A stretch of 64,000 nucleotides of DNA from Endozoicomonas ascidiicola (GCF_001646945.1 NZ_LUTV01000002.1:379807-443806), one strand, 5' to 3'; counted from the stretch's first letter, positions 26,913 to 37,112 are shown. Notes: generated from the letters alone by a model not told the origin. Numbers and translations are program-made.

Positions 26913-29900
26913 ATGGTCGAACAGCGTGAATATTTAGGCCTGGACTGGGTTATCAGTGAAATTGACACAACCCTCACTGAAGCCCGCCAGGATCTTGAGA
27001 CCTATGCCGAAGCCACGGAGGATCAATCCTCCCTTGCCGGCTGTCGTGCAAAAATCCAGCAGGTTCACAGCACACTTAAAGTGCTGAAACAGCAAAGTGC
27101 GCGCCTGTTAACCAGTGAAATTTTATTGCTACTGGAAAACCTGCAGGAGAGCTCTGCCGAACAAAAGTCTGACGAGAACAGTCAAGACAAGATGGTCACG
27201 TTGATTCAGGCCATGTTACAACTGCCTGATTATCTGGTTCAGATTTCAAGAACCGGAAGAGACAACCCAAGGCTGTTTCAAAAGCTCTTAAGTGACATGC
27301 GACAGCTTCGAGGTGAATCTGCACTATCCGATCTGGACTTTTTTTCACCGACGATTGTCATCGCCAATGAGCCTATTGCTGATGAACAATTGGCAAAGAT
27401 TCAGGCAGGCGGCTTTACCCCGCTGGTGCGTAAAATGCGCCAGAAATACCAGCTGTCGCTGGCCGGTGTTTTAAGAGGCAGCCAGCAAGAACAGCAGCTG
27501 GTGATCATTGGTAAAATTTTTGCCAAGATGCAAAACCTTTGCTGGGACTCCCCATTGTCTCCACTGTGGGATGCAGCAACCGGGCTTGCAGAAGGCCTCC
27601 GGGAAGGTGCAATTGCTGCAGATAATCATGCCATTTCCATTCTGCGGAAATTGGATAATGAGCTGAAACTCCTGACTGGTGACGACATTCGTCGTATTAA
27701 TACCACTCCAGACGAAGAGCTTCTTCGTAATATCCTGTACCGTGTGAGTAAAGCAGAAAGCAACAACGCATTACTGCTCTCACTGAAGCATCGCTATGGT
27801 TTGGATAAAGCGCTGGAACAGAATCAGGCTGATGAAAAACTGACAAACTACCAGGCAACGGCACCTGTCGTCAGTGCTATTAAAGAAGAACTTGCTAACG
27901 TCAAAGACGCTTTAGACCTGTACATACTCAACCCTGAGACCAACAGAGAGCGGCTTCAAGAACAAATGCCGGTGTGCCAGCAGATTACTGACACCCTTGG
28001 TATGCTTGGCCTCGATAAACTTCAAAGTACCATGCAAAAAGAGTCAGAAAGCCTCCATCTGATTCTGACCACTGAACAGCCAAACCCTGCCGAAATTAAT
28101 AACTCGCTGATTGATATTGCCGCCCGTTTACTGGAAGTAGAAACCGGGCTCAATCAGTTCATGAGTTATCGACCCACCGTTACGGGCGATGGTTCAGAAT
28201 CTTCGCAGATGAGTGATATTCATCAAACGGTTATTCATGAAGCCCGCGAAACCCTTGAACAGGCAAAAGGCACGTTAGTTGATTATCTGGGCAGCAATGA
28301 AAACAAGGAATTTCTGACCAAACTGATCCCGATGCTCAAAAGTATTCAGGGCAGCCTGGCCATTATCCCATTACCCCGTGTTGCCGACTTGATGGGGCGG
28401 TGCTCCAATTACATTAAAAGTCAGTGGTTGGAAAGAACCGCGAAACCAGAGCTTGATGAACTTGAAGCATTGGCTGATGCTCTGTCCAGTGTTGAGTATT
28501 ATCTGGAGCAGTTGACTACAGGTGTATCCAACTTCACTGAGAAGACTCTGGATATCACTCAGCAAAGCATCGAAAAGCTGGAAGCCAGAACACCTGCACC
28601 ATCGATTCCAGAAAATAAACCAGCACCAACAACAAAGCCGGCTGGCGAAAAGGTGAACCCTTTTGCCAGCCATCTGTTCAGCGATGAAGAAAAGAAAGAA
28701 CAACAAGCTGCACAGCCCACCGATACCAACGACCATGTTCTGGAGTTCAATTACGAAAAGCCTGTAACACAGGAACAGGTGCAGGTCGCTGAGAACAGCC
28801 AGAGCGACGATGGTTATAACCTATCCATCGATTTCAGCCCAACCATCTCTAGCAAAGCTATGCCTGAGCCAGAAAAGGTTGAAGCGCAGAACACAGCAGA
28901 TGAAGCTAACCTTTCTATCGATTTCAAACTAGATAGTGCAAAGGCTGAGACAGCTGAACACGCCTTAGAAGAAACCAAAGAAAACGACGAAGCCCTGTTC
29001 ATTGACTTCGCTTCCGACGATTTAACCTTTGAGATTGAGACATCAGAATCGGTTCAAAGTAGTCCTGAGCCCATTCTGGATGACCAAATTCTATCCCTTG
29101 ACGATATGGAGTTTGATGAGTCTGAGTTCGAAGCCGATCCTATCGGACCAGAAATCGAAGCCTCACTGGCGCTGAGCGATGATGTTCTGGATTTTACTCT
29201 GGATGACGAAGAAGATCTGGGTGAAATCTTTGTAGAAGAAGCGACCGAAGTTCAGGAGCTTCTGACCGAGCAATACGCCATCTGGCGTAAAGACAGTAAT
29301 GATGTACGCAGCCGGACTGAAGTTCGTCGAGCCTTCCACACCTTAAAAGGCAGTGGACGCATGATAGGCGCTGAAGTTATTGGAGAGCTCGGCTGGTCTA
29401 TCGAAAGCATGCTGAATCAGTTGATCGATGGAAAAATCAATATCTCTGAAAGCATGATCCAGCTGATAGACGACGTCATTGTCATGCTGCCAGAACTGGT
29501 TCAGGACTTTGCTGCTCAAAACCAACAACTGACGCCAGAAGTTCTGGTCTGCATGGAGAAAGCAGATGCCCTTGCCAAAGGCCTGAGTTTTGTTGTCGAG
29601 CAGGAAGAACCTGAAAGTGATGCACAAGAGGAGCCTGCAGTCCTCTTTGGTGAAGTAGTACCTGCAGCTGAAGACCTCAGCATCGCCGAAGAGATTGAAC
29701 TAGGTTCGAATGAAGGCTCTAGCGAAGAGTCTGACGAAGAGTATGACCAACAGCTGCTGGAGATTTTTGACAACGAAGCCAGAAGTCATCTGGCCGTTGT
29801 AAAAGATTTCATCGAGCAGTTTTATCAGTTGGGTGACAGCATCCAGATAAGCGACACCGTTCAACGCGCACTGCATACGCTGAAAGGCAGTGCTTACATG

Positions 29901-32900
29901 GCAGATATCACCCCTCTAGCAGATCTGATTGCTGCCATTGAGAGAACAGTGAAAGAGTTCCGGGCACACCTGGTGCCAGCAGACAGTCAGATTATCAGTA
30001 TGCTGGAACAGGGCATTGATCTGATCGAAGACGCTTTAGTCCAACTCCATGGCGGTGCCAAACCGGTTGAACTGAAGGTTGATAATTACCTTAATTGGAT
30101 TGCGGCTCTCCATAGCCAACTGCTCAGTAACAGCCTGCAGGATGACTCATCTCACGACGCACCTGCAACGATTGCCACTCAGCAAGGACAACAGGCATCG
30201 TTGTTCTTATCTAACGACCTTGACCTTCTATTGGACGCCAATAAGTTCCTGAAAGGCTGGGTAAACGGCATCCCGAAGGAAGAACTGGAGAGATTTAAGT
30301 TTGAGCTTCGGGTTCTCACGGCAAATGCCACTGAAGCCAGTCTTGCTACGATGGCTGAACTCTGCGACGTGCTTCTGGACGTCTGCACCTATCTTGAAAC
30401 CCGGGAGTCTTCTCTTCCTGAACTGCTGCTAATACCATTTATGGATGGTTTTGAGGCACTGGTGGAGATGATGAATCAGGTGGCTTCCCAGCAGACGCCT
30501 GAATCACCTCAAGCTGTCTTTGGCGATTTACGAAAAGCTCTGGCCCTGTTGCTGAATGAACAGCAGGCATTACAATCCGTTGAAGCCTCTCCCGCTCCAG
30601 TTGAACCGGTGATACCGGATATCGTTATTGAAGAACTGGACGACAGCGCTGTTGAAGAAATTGTTATTACAGCGCCTGCCAATAATAAACCAACAGAAAT
30701 CACACCTAAGCCTTCACCCGCGATGCCTGCTGCAGCCACAGCTCAACTGGATGAATATGAGCTGGAGTTGCGCCAGAACTTTATTGAAGAAGCCTTTGAG
30801 CTTCTCGAAGATTCTGTCCAGGCATTGGAAGTCTGGCTTGATGCACCGGACGATTTACACCCGGTACATGAGCTTCAGCGTAGCCTGCACACCTTGAAAG
30901 GTGGTGCACGCATGGCAGAACTCTATGAGCTTGGAGATCTCTGCCACGCACTGGAAGATATTTATGAAGTGATCACCACGGGTCGGTGCACCTCTGATCG
31001 TGCACCACTTGCACTGATTCAGAAAACACACGACACCATTGAGTCATCACTGAAAAACCTCAGCACCGGTATGGCGCTACCAAGCACTGCCAACATGCTG
31101 GAAGAGCTGCAATCATGGAAACAGCGTTTGATCTCTGGAGATACCGCTCCTGAGGTTGAGGTGCTGCCGGATTATCTCGCATCGCCTGAATCGGTTCAAA
31201 GCCTGGCCAGTGCAATCGCACCGGCGCAGATCGCTGAAGCAGCAGCAGAAAGAGCCGAGATAACGCCAGTACAAATTTCGACAGAAACGGCTAATCCTTT
31301 GGAGCCCGTTTCCACCATCAAGGTTGCCACTCAGAACATTCCTGTATCGGAAGGTGTTGCACTTCAGACTGCACCCAGCGAGATGATTCGTGTTCCATCT
31401 GATCTGCTGGAAACATTGATCAATCTGGCCGGTGAATCCAGCATCAGCCGCTCTCGAATTGAGCAGCAAACGGCTGACACTGCCCGAACACTGGATGAAA
31501 TGAATCGAACCATTCTTCGTGTGCGGGAACAGTTGAAACGTCTGGATATTGAAACACAAACCCAGATTATGTCCCGTCACCAGGGAGACCTTGGTGAAAA
31601 TCCAGACTTTGATCCGCTGGAAATGGATCGGTACTCAGAGCTTTCACAGCTTTCCCACGCACTGGTCGAGTCAGCGTCTGACTTGGTGGATTTGCGCGAA
31701 GCGATGCAAGAAAAAACCAAAGACATGGAGGGCCTGCTGGCACAGCAATCCAGAACTCAGATCGAGCTTCAGGAAAAACTGATGAAAGCCCGGATGGTTT
31801 CCTTCAGTCGCCTGGTACCAAGACTCCGCAAGATCGTCAGACAAGTGTCTGATGAACTGGGTAAACCTGTTGAGCTGATGGTTGGCAATGCCGAAGGTGA
31901 AATGGACAGAACCATGCTCGAGCGTGTGCTTGCACCACTCGAGCACATGCTGAGAAACGCCATCGGTCACGGTATTGAAAACGCTATCGAAGATCGTCAG
32001 CGCCTTGGCAAACCAGATATTGGACAAATTTCTATCTCCATTCGTCGTGATGGCTCCGATGTGGTCATCGAACTGTCTGACGATGGTCGTGGTATTGATA
32101 TTGAAGCCGTCAAAGCAAAAGCAATTGAGCAGGGCTTGATCAGTAAAAGTGCTCAACTGTCTGATCAGGAAGCGCTTGAATTGATTATGCGTTCTGGCTT
32201 CAGTACCGCCAGCAGCATTACCCATATTTCTGGTCGTGGTGTGGGTCTGGATGTGGTGAACAGTTCTGTTCGTCAACTGGGTGGTAGCATCCAGGTGAAA
32301 TCAGAAACCGGCGAAGGTACTCACTTTTCTCTGCGTCTGCCTTTCACTCTTTCCATCAACCGGGCACTGATGGTGGAAGTCGGCGGTAGTTTATATGCAC
32401 TGCCTATGCATGCCATTGATGGTATCTCTATGATGTCATCAGATATCCTGACCGACTGCTATCGCAATAATTCACCATTGGTTTATGGTAATGGTACTGA
32501 GCACAAACTGATTTATATGGGCGCTCTGCTGGGCACCAGTATCCCTAAGATCAGTGAAGGCCAATGCCCGGTGGTTCTGGTTCAACGTGGTAATGATAAT
32601 GTTGCCGTACACGTCGATGCGATTATTGGTAGCCGTGAAATTATCACCAAAAGCCTGGGTCTTCAGTTTTCCGGCCTGGCGGGTGTGAACGGTGCCACCA
32701 TTCTGGGTGATGGTCGAGTAGTGGTGATTCTCGACCCGGCGGCACTCTATCGCAGACATCTGCTATCGCATATTGAAGCTACGATTAAAGACGAAGCTGA
32801 AAAGAGTGAGAAAGTCGCGAAAGTACTGATCGTAGACGACTCCGTAACTGTACGAAAAGTAACCAGTCGTCTACTGACCCGCCAAGGCTATGAAGTGTCA

Positions 32901-33188
32901 TCTGCCCGGGATGGTGTTGAAGCTCTGGCCATGCTGGCTGAGCAAAAGCCGGATATCATGTTGCTTGATATTGAAATGCCGAGAATGGATGGCTTTGAGG
33001 TCGCCAGCTCCGTACGTAATGACCCTGAGCTGAATGATCTGCCAATTATCATGATCACGTCACGAACCGGCGAGAAACACCGAACTCGAGCCATGAGTCT
33101 TGGTGTGAACGAGTATATTGGTAAACCTTTCCAGGAAGGCCCATTGCTCAAAGCTATTAAAACCCTGATTATGACTGAAACAGCTTGA
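26913..33188 (+). CDS. chpA: Multidomain chemosensory histidine kinase ChpA
   Basis: A 2091-residue hybrid CheA that drives the pilus chemosensory system. Three phosphotransfer (Hpt) domains show the HTLKG motif at His809, His988 and His1326. The first 600 or so residues resemble FimV/PilL-like helical repeats with no clear phospho-site. An acidic Pro-rich linker lies at about 560-770. The kinase core has the N box (HMLRNAIGHGIENA, about 1675), DDGRGID (about 1725) and GRGVGLDVV (about 1776). A CheW domain follows, then a C-terminal receiver with phospho-acceptor Asp2019. Pseudomonas ChpA has more Hpt-type sites, so some may be lost or degenerate here. Confidence 0.94.
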   Translation: MVEQREYLGLDWVISEIDTTLTEARQDLETYAEATEDQSSLAGCRAKIQQVHSTLKVLKQQSARLLTSEILLLLENLQESSAEQKSDENSQDKMVTLIQAMLQLPDYLVQISRTGRDNPRLFQKLLSDMRQLRGESALSDLDFFSPTIVIANEPIADEQLAKIQAGGFTPLVRKMRQKYQLSLAGVLRGSQQEQQLVIIGKIFAKMQNLCWDSPLSPLWDAATGLAEGLREGAIAADNHAISILRKLDNELKLLTGDDIRRINTTPDEELLRNILYRVSKAESNNALLLSLKHRYGLDKALEQNQADEKLTNYQATAPVVSAIKEELANVKDALDLYILNPETNRERLQEQMPVCQQITDTLGMLGLDKLQSTMQKESESLHLILTTEQPNPAEINNSLIDIAARLLEVETGLNQFMSYRPTVTGDGSESSQMSDIHQTVIHEARETLEQAKGTLVDYLGSNENKEFLTKLIPMLKSIQGSLAIIPLPRVADLMGRCSNYIKSQWLERTAKPELDELEALADALSSVEYYLEQLTTGVSNFTEKTLDITQQSIEKLEARTPAPSIPENKPAPTTKPAGEKVNPFASHLFSDEEKKEQQAAQPTDTNDHVLEFNYEKPVTQEQVQVAENSQSDDGYNLSIDFSPTISSKAMPEPEKVEAQNTADEANLSIDFKLDSAKAETAEHALEETKENDEALFIDFASDDLTFEIETSESVQSSPEPILDDQILSLDDMEFDESEFEADPIGPEIEASLALSDDVLDFTLDDEEDLGEIFVEEATEVQELLTEQYAIWRKDSNDVRSRTEVRRAFHTLKGSGRMIGAEVIGELGWSIESMLNQLIDGKINISESMIQLIDDVIVMLPELVQDFAAQNQQLTPEVLVCMEKADALAKGLSFVVEQEEPESDAQEEPAVLFGEVVPAAEDLSIAEEIELGSNEGSSEESDEEYDQQLLEIFDNEARSHLAVVKDFIEQFYQLGDSIQISDTVQRALHTLKGSAYMADITPLADLIAAIERTVKEFRAHLVPADSQIISMLEQGIDLIEDALVQLHGGAKPVELKVDNYLNWIAALHSQLLSNSLQDDSSHDAPATIATQQGQQASLFLSNDLDLLLDANKFLKGWVNGIPKEELERFKFELRVLTANATEASLATMAELCDVLLDVCTYLETRESSLPELLLIPFMDGFEALVEMMNQVASQQTPESPQAVFGDLRKALALLLNEQQALQSVEASPAPVEPVIPDIVIEELDDSAVEEIVITAPANNKPTEITPKPSPAMPAAATAQLDEYELELRQNFIEEAFELLEDSVQALEVWLDAPDDLHPVHELQRSLHTLKGGARMAELYELGDLCHALEDIYEVITTGRCTSDRAPLALIQKTHDTIESSLKNLSTGMALPSTANMLEELQSWKQRLISGDTAPEVEVLPDYLASPESVQSLASAIAPAQIAEAAAERAEITPVQISTETANPLEPVSTIKVATQNIPVSEGVALQTAPSEMIRVPSDLLETLINLAGESSISRSRIEQQTADTARTLDEMNRTILRVREQLKRLDIETQTQIMSRHQGDLGENPDFDPLEMDRYSELSQLSHALVESASDLVDLREAMQEKTKDMEGLLAQQSRTQIELQEKLMKARMVSFSRLVPRLRKIVRQVSDELGKPVELMVGNAEGEMDRTMLERVLAPLEHMLRNAIGHGIENAIEDRQRLGKPDIGQISISIRRDGSDVVIELSDDGRGIDIEAVKAKAIEQGLISKSAQLSDQEALELIMRSGFSTASSITHISGRGVGLDVVNSSVRQLGGSIQVKSETGEGTHFSLRLPFTLSINRALMVEVGGSLYALPMHAIDGISMMSSDILTDCYRNNSPLVYGNGTEHKLIYMGALLGTSIPKISEGQCPVVLVQRGNDNVAVHVDAIIGSREIITKSLGLQFSGLAGVNGATILGDGRVVVILDPAALYRRHLLSHIEATIKDEAEKSEKVAKVLIVDDSVTVRKVTSRLLTRQGYEVSSARDGVEALAMLAEQKPDIMLLDIEMPRMDGFEVASSVRNDPELNDLPIIMITSRTGEKHRTRAMSLGVNEYIGKPFQEGPLLKAIKTLIMTETA

Positions 33189-33200
33189 GCCAAGCGACTA

Positions 33201-33361
33201 ATACCAATGGCGCTTTTAAATTTTGGAACGAGCAAGTTATTTTGGGCGATTGGGCAAGGCGAAGAGACGAGTCATAGCCATAGCTATGGCGAGGAACTTC
33301 AACGCAGATCCAGTCGACCAAAATGGCTGCACAGCCCACAATTTAAAAGCAGAATTGGTAT
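33201..33361 (+). repeat. Palindromic MITE-like repeat, copy C
   Basis: A 161-bp element with ATACCAAT at the left and ATTGGTAT at the right. The arms continue as GCTTTTAAATT/AATTTAAAAGC and ATTTTGG/CCAAAAT, and the centre is the perfect palindrome GCCATAGCTATGGC (33277-33290). As RNA or single-stranded DNA it would fold into one long hairpin. It starts 12 bases after the chpA stop and separates chpA from the chpC-like gene. Confidence 0.88.
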
Positions 33362-33391
33362 ATGCAAGCCACTGAGTAAGAGAGTAGTGCT

Positions 33392-33868
33392 ATGCCAGGA
33401 ATTCATCACATGACATCGGTGCTGCTGCCAATCCAGCAGCGACCTTTGCTGATACCGGCAGTCTGCCTGGCGGGTAATACTGACTACACCAGGCCAGAGG
33501 ACAACTATCCTGAACTGGATTGGTTGCTGGGTGACATTCGCTGGCGTGGTGAAAAAGTGCCTGTCATCTCATTTGAGCGAATGAATAAAGGCCGGTTTAC
33601 GGAATTCTCAGCCACCAACCGGATTGCCATTATTAATCGTACGACAAAGGGCAGTAGTTACGGTTTCTATGGATTGGTGGTTCAGGGGATTCCACAGCCC
33701 CTTACCATCGTTAAAGAAGAGTTACGAAACTCGGCTGAAGAAGCAGGCCCCATGGAGCAACATCGAGTTATTCTCAAGGATATCCCCGCCTCTATTCCAA
33801 ACCTGACACTGCTTGAACAAGCACTTGAGCAGGCTGTTTCTGCTCGACATACTACTGCAATCGTTTAA
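33392..33868 (+). CDS. chpC: CheW-like protein, ChpC type
   Basis: A 158-residue CheW-domain protein similar to ChpC, which ends the pil-chp cluster in Pseudomonas. Recognisable parts are LLPIQQRPLLIPAVCLAG, the WLLGDIRWRGEKVPVISFE block equivalent to the CheW core, and a helical end. It is the last gene of the run but is set apart from chpA by the palindromic repeat (33201-33361). ChpB, usually between chpA and chpC, is missing. A terminator follows. Confidence 0.78.
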   Translation: MPGIHHMTSVLLPIQQRPLLIPAVCLAGNTDYTRPEDNYPELDWLLGDIRWRGEKVPVISFERMNKGRFTEFSATNRIAIINRTTKGSSYGFYGLVVQGIPQPLTIVKEELRNSAEEAGPMEQHRVILKDIPASIPNLTLLEQALEQAVSARHTTAIV

Positions 33869-33887
33869 ATCTGGCAGTTTCGATTAG

Positions 33888-33910
33888 AAGGGAGTCACGC
33901 TCCCTTTTTA
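33888..33910 (+). terminator. Intrinsic terminator after chpC
   Basis: AAGGGAG/CTCCCTT with loop TCACG is followed by TTTTTA. It overlaps the last codon of rsmE, which is convergent. Confidence 0.8.
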
Positions 33911-34633
33911 ATAATCTCCCCACAAATATTGCATCAAAGAGATCGCGACCACTGGTGCTGTTTCAGTTCGTAATACTCGTGGACCAAGAGCTAGCGGATT
34001 AAATTGCTTTTGCTCAGCCATGACAATCTCGTCTGCCGTCAAACCTCCTTCAGGACCAATCAACAGAGAAACTGAGTCTGGTGCTTCATAGCCACTTAAC
34101 TGTTCTTTTGTCCGGTGGTGCAGCACAAAATTAAGATTCGTCTTTCTTGTGGATAACCACTCCTCAAGCTTCACCGGTGGATGAATCACTGGAATAATGT
34201 TGCGCCCGCACTGCTCACAGGCACTGATGGCAATCTGCTGCCAATGCTTAACTCTTTTATCCAAGCGTTCCGCATTCAGTTTTACTTCACACCGCTCACT
34301 CCACAAAGGTGTGATTGATGTAACACCCGCCTCTGTGGCTTTTTGGATAGCATAATCCATCCGTTCCCCACGGCTTAAGATCTGACCAAGCTCAATGGTA
34401 AGAGGAGATTGAGCATCGCCTTCAATAAGGTTATCTAAATAAACGGTCACTGACTTTTTACTAACGCTTTCCACCTTTCCCTGCCACGCACCGCCCTGTC
34501 CATTGAACAAAACCAGAGGTTCATCCACTTTCATACGAAGCACACGCCCAACATGATTGGCCGCACTTTCAGCGAGTTCAACCGAGCTGTTTGCCTGAAG
34601 AGGCTGATCAGAAAAAATCCGAGGGTTTCTCAT
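33908..34633 (-). CDS. rsmE: 16S rRNA (uracil-1498-N3)-methyltransferase
   Basis: RsmE methylates U1498 in the decoding region of 16S rRNA using S-adenosylmethionine. It is a SPOUT-fold enzyme; the knotted C-terminal SAM site is LLIGPEGGLTADEI and LGPRVLRTETAP. The N-terminal PUA-like part has HVGRVLRM, and ATEAGVTSITPLWSERC is also typical. The ATG at 34633 gives MRNPRIF; a GTG two codons upstream is also in frame. It precedes the metF-ahcY group but is not obviously in its operon. Confidence 0.95.
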   Translation of the reverse strand: MRNPRIFSDQPLQANSSVELAESAANHVGRVLRMKVDEPLVLFNGQGGAWQGKVESVSKKSVTVYLDNLIEGDAQSPLTIELGQILSRGERMDYAIQKATEAGVTSITPLWSERCEVKLNAERLDKRVKHWQQIAISACEQCGRNIIPVIHPPVKLEEWLSTRKTNLNFVLHHRTKEQLSGYEAPDSVSLLIGPEGGLTADEIVMAEQKQFNPLALGPRVLRTETAPVVAISLMQYLWGDY

Positions 34634-34700
34634 AGTCACTATCAGTTCATAAGTAAGCTAGAGGGAATTATAAGCGGCAAAAGAGACGGAAAGGTATTAA

Positions 34701-34733
34701 ATCACCCGAATCCAAAAGTATGGTTCAGGTGAT
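34701..34733 (-). terminator. Possible terminator of the ahcY-metF operon
   Basis: ATCACCCGAA and TTCAGGTGAT form a 10-bp stem with one mismatch and a 13-base loop, just past the metF stop. The tail on the minus strand is TTTAAT, so the T-run is short. Confidence 0.45.
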
Positions 34734-34741
34734 ACAGAGTT

Positions 34742-35602
34742 TTACTGGCGACTAAAACCAAGGTTATTACAGATTCTCTCGCAAGGCTCTGATTGATTCA
34801 GTGTATAGAAATGCAGTGCTGGTGCGCCACCGTCTAACAGCCGTTCACAAAGTTGGGTGATGACCTGCTCACCAAATTTTTTGATGCTGCTGACATCATC
34901 TCCATAGGCTTCTAGCTGCTTGCGAACCCATCTCGGCATCTCGGCCCCACAGGCATCGGAGAAGCGAGCCAACCGGCTGTAGTTGGTGATCGGCATAATG
35001 CCCGGCACAATCGGCACATCAATACCCATGGCTCTGACACGCTCAACGAAATAGAAGTAGCTATCAGGGTTGAAAAAATACTGGGTGATTGCCGAATCGG
35101 CACCAGCATTCACTTTGCGCTGAAAATTTTCGAGATCTATTTCAAAGTTAGGCGCTTGTGGATGCGACTCTGGATAGGCGGCAACTTCAATATGAAAATG
35201 ATCGCCAGTTTCTTCACGAATAAACTCCACCAACTCATTGGCATATCGCAACTCACCAATGTCACGCCCCATACCTGAGGGCAAGTCACCTCTCAGGGCG
35301 ACAATACGGGTAATATCTTTACTGCGGTAAAAGTTCAGAAGCTCCCTAAGCTGCTCCCGGGAATCACCAACGCAGGAAAGGTGTGGTGCGGTAGCAATAT
35401 TGGTTTTGCTCTGAGTGGTGAGTACTGTATCAAGAGTACGATCTTTTGTAGAACCGCCAGCACCATAGGTGACTGAGAAGAATTCCGGCTGGCACGCCGC
35501 AAGATTCAGAGCGTGCTGCGCAAGTTTCTGAGCGCCTTCTTCCGTTTTAGTAGGAAAGAATTCAAAACTGATCGGGATTTTTTTACTTGTTGTTGCAGAC
35601 AT
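34742..35602 (-). CDS. metF: Methylenetetrahydrofolate reductase
   Basis: MetF is an FAD enzyme that reduces 5,10-methylene-THF to 5-methyl-THF, the methyl donor for methionine synthase. Family marks are ISFEFFPTKTEEG at the N-terminus, SVTYGAGGSTKDRT, ALRGDLPSG and EVAAYPESHPQA. The ATG at 35602 gives 286 residues; the frame runs 11 codons further without family similarity. It lies 58 bases behind ahcY on the same strand and is probably cotranscribed with it, so it would share the ahcY promoter and operator. Confidence 0.95.
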   Translation of the reverse strand: MSATTSKKIPISFEFFPTKTEEGAQKLAQHALNLAACQPEFFSVTYGAGGSTKDRTLDTVLTTQSKTNIATAPHLSCVGDSREQLRELLNFYRSKDITRIVALRGDLPSGMGRDIGELRYANELVEFIREETGDHFHIEVAAYPESHPQAPNFEIDLENFQRKVNAGADSAITQYFFNPDSYFYFVERVRAMGIDVPIVPGIMPITNYSRLARFSDACGAEMPRWVRKQLEAYGDDVSSIKKFGEQVITQLCERLLDGGAPALHFYTLNQSEPCERICNNLGFSRQ

Positions 35603-35660
35603 GATGAATACCGTAGGGTAAAGCGACTGATACATCTAACAGCATCAGTCGCATACTGAC

Positions 35661-37073
35661 TTAATACTTGTAGTCGTCGCTTTTGAACGGACCCTCAACA
35701 GGCACATTAATATAGCCCGCCTGTTCATTGGTCAGTTTGGTGATCACGCCACCGAAGCCTTCGACCATATAAGCCGCCACTTCTTCATCAAGCTTTTTCG
35801 GCAAGACGGTCACTGATAGGTTAGCCGCTTTCTGATCTGCAGGCAGGTCAGCAAACTTGCTTTCAAACAGATGAATCTGTGCCAGTACCTGGTTAGCAAA
35901 TGAACCATCCATAATACGCGACGGATGGCCGGTAGCATTGCCAAGGTTGACCAAACGGCCTTCGGACAAAAGAATCAGATGATCGTTAGACGACTCATCA
36001 CGCAGGATTTTATGCACCTGCGGTTTGATTTCTTCCCAGCGCCAGTGATCACGCATGAACTGAGTATCGATTTCAGTATCAAAGTGGCCAATGTTGCACA
36101 CCACACAGCCATTTTTGAGACTTTGAAGCATGTTGCGGTCACAGACGTGAACGTTACCGGTGGTGGTTACCAACAGGTCTGTGGTGCCAAGGAGTGCCTT
36201 ATCAATAGAAGCCAGTGTTCCATCATTAACACCATCGAGGTAAGGAGACACAACTTCATAACCATCCATACAGGCCTGCATGGCACAGATAGGATCCACT
36301 TCTGTCACCTTAACGATCATGCCTTCCTGACGAAGCGAAGCGGCAGAACCTTTGCCCACATCACCATAACCAACCACCAGTGCTTTCTTACCAGAGAGCA
36401 GGTGGTCTGTGCCGCGCTTGATGGCATCATTCAGGGAATGGCGGCAACCGTATTTATTGTCGTTCTTGCTCTTAGTGACCGCATCGTTAACGTTGATTGC
36501 TGGCACTTTCAACGTACCTTTTTCCAGCATTTCCAGCAGGCGATGTACGCCGGTGGTGGTTTCTTCAGAAATACCGTGGATGGCATCCAGCATTTCAGGG
36601 TATTTGTCATGGAGCAGCAGAGTTAGATCACCACCGTCGTCCAGAATCATATTGGCATCCCATGGGCTGCCTTTACCATCAAGAATGGTTTGCTCAATGC
36701 ACCACCAGAACTCTTCGTCGGTTTCACCTTTCCAGGCAAAAACAGGAATACCTGCCGCTGCAATAGCCGCCGCCGCATGGTCTTGAGTAGAGAAGATATT
36801 ACAGGAAGACCAGCGAACATCGGCACCCAGTGCAATCAGGGTTTCGATCAGTACCGCTGTTTGGATAGTCATATGAATGCAACCCATGATCTTTGCATTC
36901 TTAAGGGGCTGCTGATCACGGTATTTGGCGCGAATGGCCATCAGAGCAGGCATTTCACCTTCGGCAATCTGTATTTCGCGGCGCCCCCACTCAGCCAGAG
37001 AAAGGTCTGCCACTCGGTAATCCGTTACCTCGGTAGCAGTTGAAATGGCAGCCATATCAGGGTTAGCACTCAT
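35661..37073 (-). CDS. ahcY: S-adenosylhomocysteine hydrolase
   Basis: AhcY splits S-adenosylhomocysteine into adenosine and homocysteine and so relieves inhibition of methyltransferases. It has the NAD-binding motif [15 protein letters not shown], the substrate blocks [16 protein letters not shown] and [17 protein letters not shown], and the C-terminal [17 protein letters not shown] and KSDDYKY, whose lysine and tyrosine reach the partner subunit's NAD. At 470 residues it is the long proteobacterial form. It heads an operon with metF; a palindrome and matching promoter lie just upstream. Confidence 0.97.
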   Translation of the reverse strand: MSANPDMAAISTATEVTDYRVADLSLAEWGRREIQIAEGEMPALMAIRAKYRDQQPLKNAKIMGCIHMTIQTAVLIETLIALGADVRWSSCNIFSTQDHAAAAIAAAGIPVFAWKGETDEEFWWCIEQTILDGKGSPWDANMILDDGGDLTLLLHDKYPEMLDAIHGISEETTTGVHRLLEMLEKGTLKVPAINVNDAVTKSKNDNKYGCRHSLNDAIKRGTDHLLSGKKALVVGYGDVGKGSAASLRQEGMIVKVTEVDPICAMQACMDGYEVVSPYLDGVNDGTLASIDKALLGTTDLLVTTTGNVHVCDRNMLQSLKNGCVVCNIGHFDTEIDTQFMRDHWRWEEIKPQVHKILRDESSNDHLILLSEGRLVNLGNATGHPSRIMDGSFANQVLAQIHLFESKFADLPADQKAANLSVTVLPKKLDEEVAAYMVEGFGGVITKLTNEQAGYINVPVEGPFKSDDYKY

Positions 37074-37112
37074 TTTTTATATCCCGCTCTGCGTATTATC
37101 CGAATATAACGA

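Noticed and set aside
31671-32276. 201-codon frame opposite chpA
   Set aside because: It overlaps the conserved kinase N and G boxes read on the plus strand; no independent evidence.
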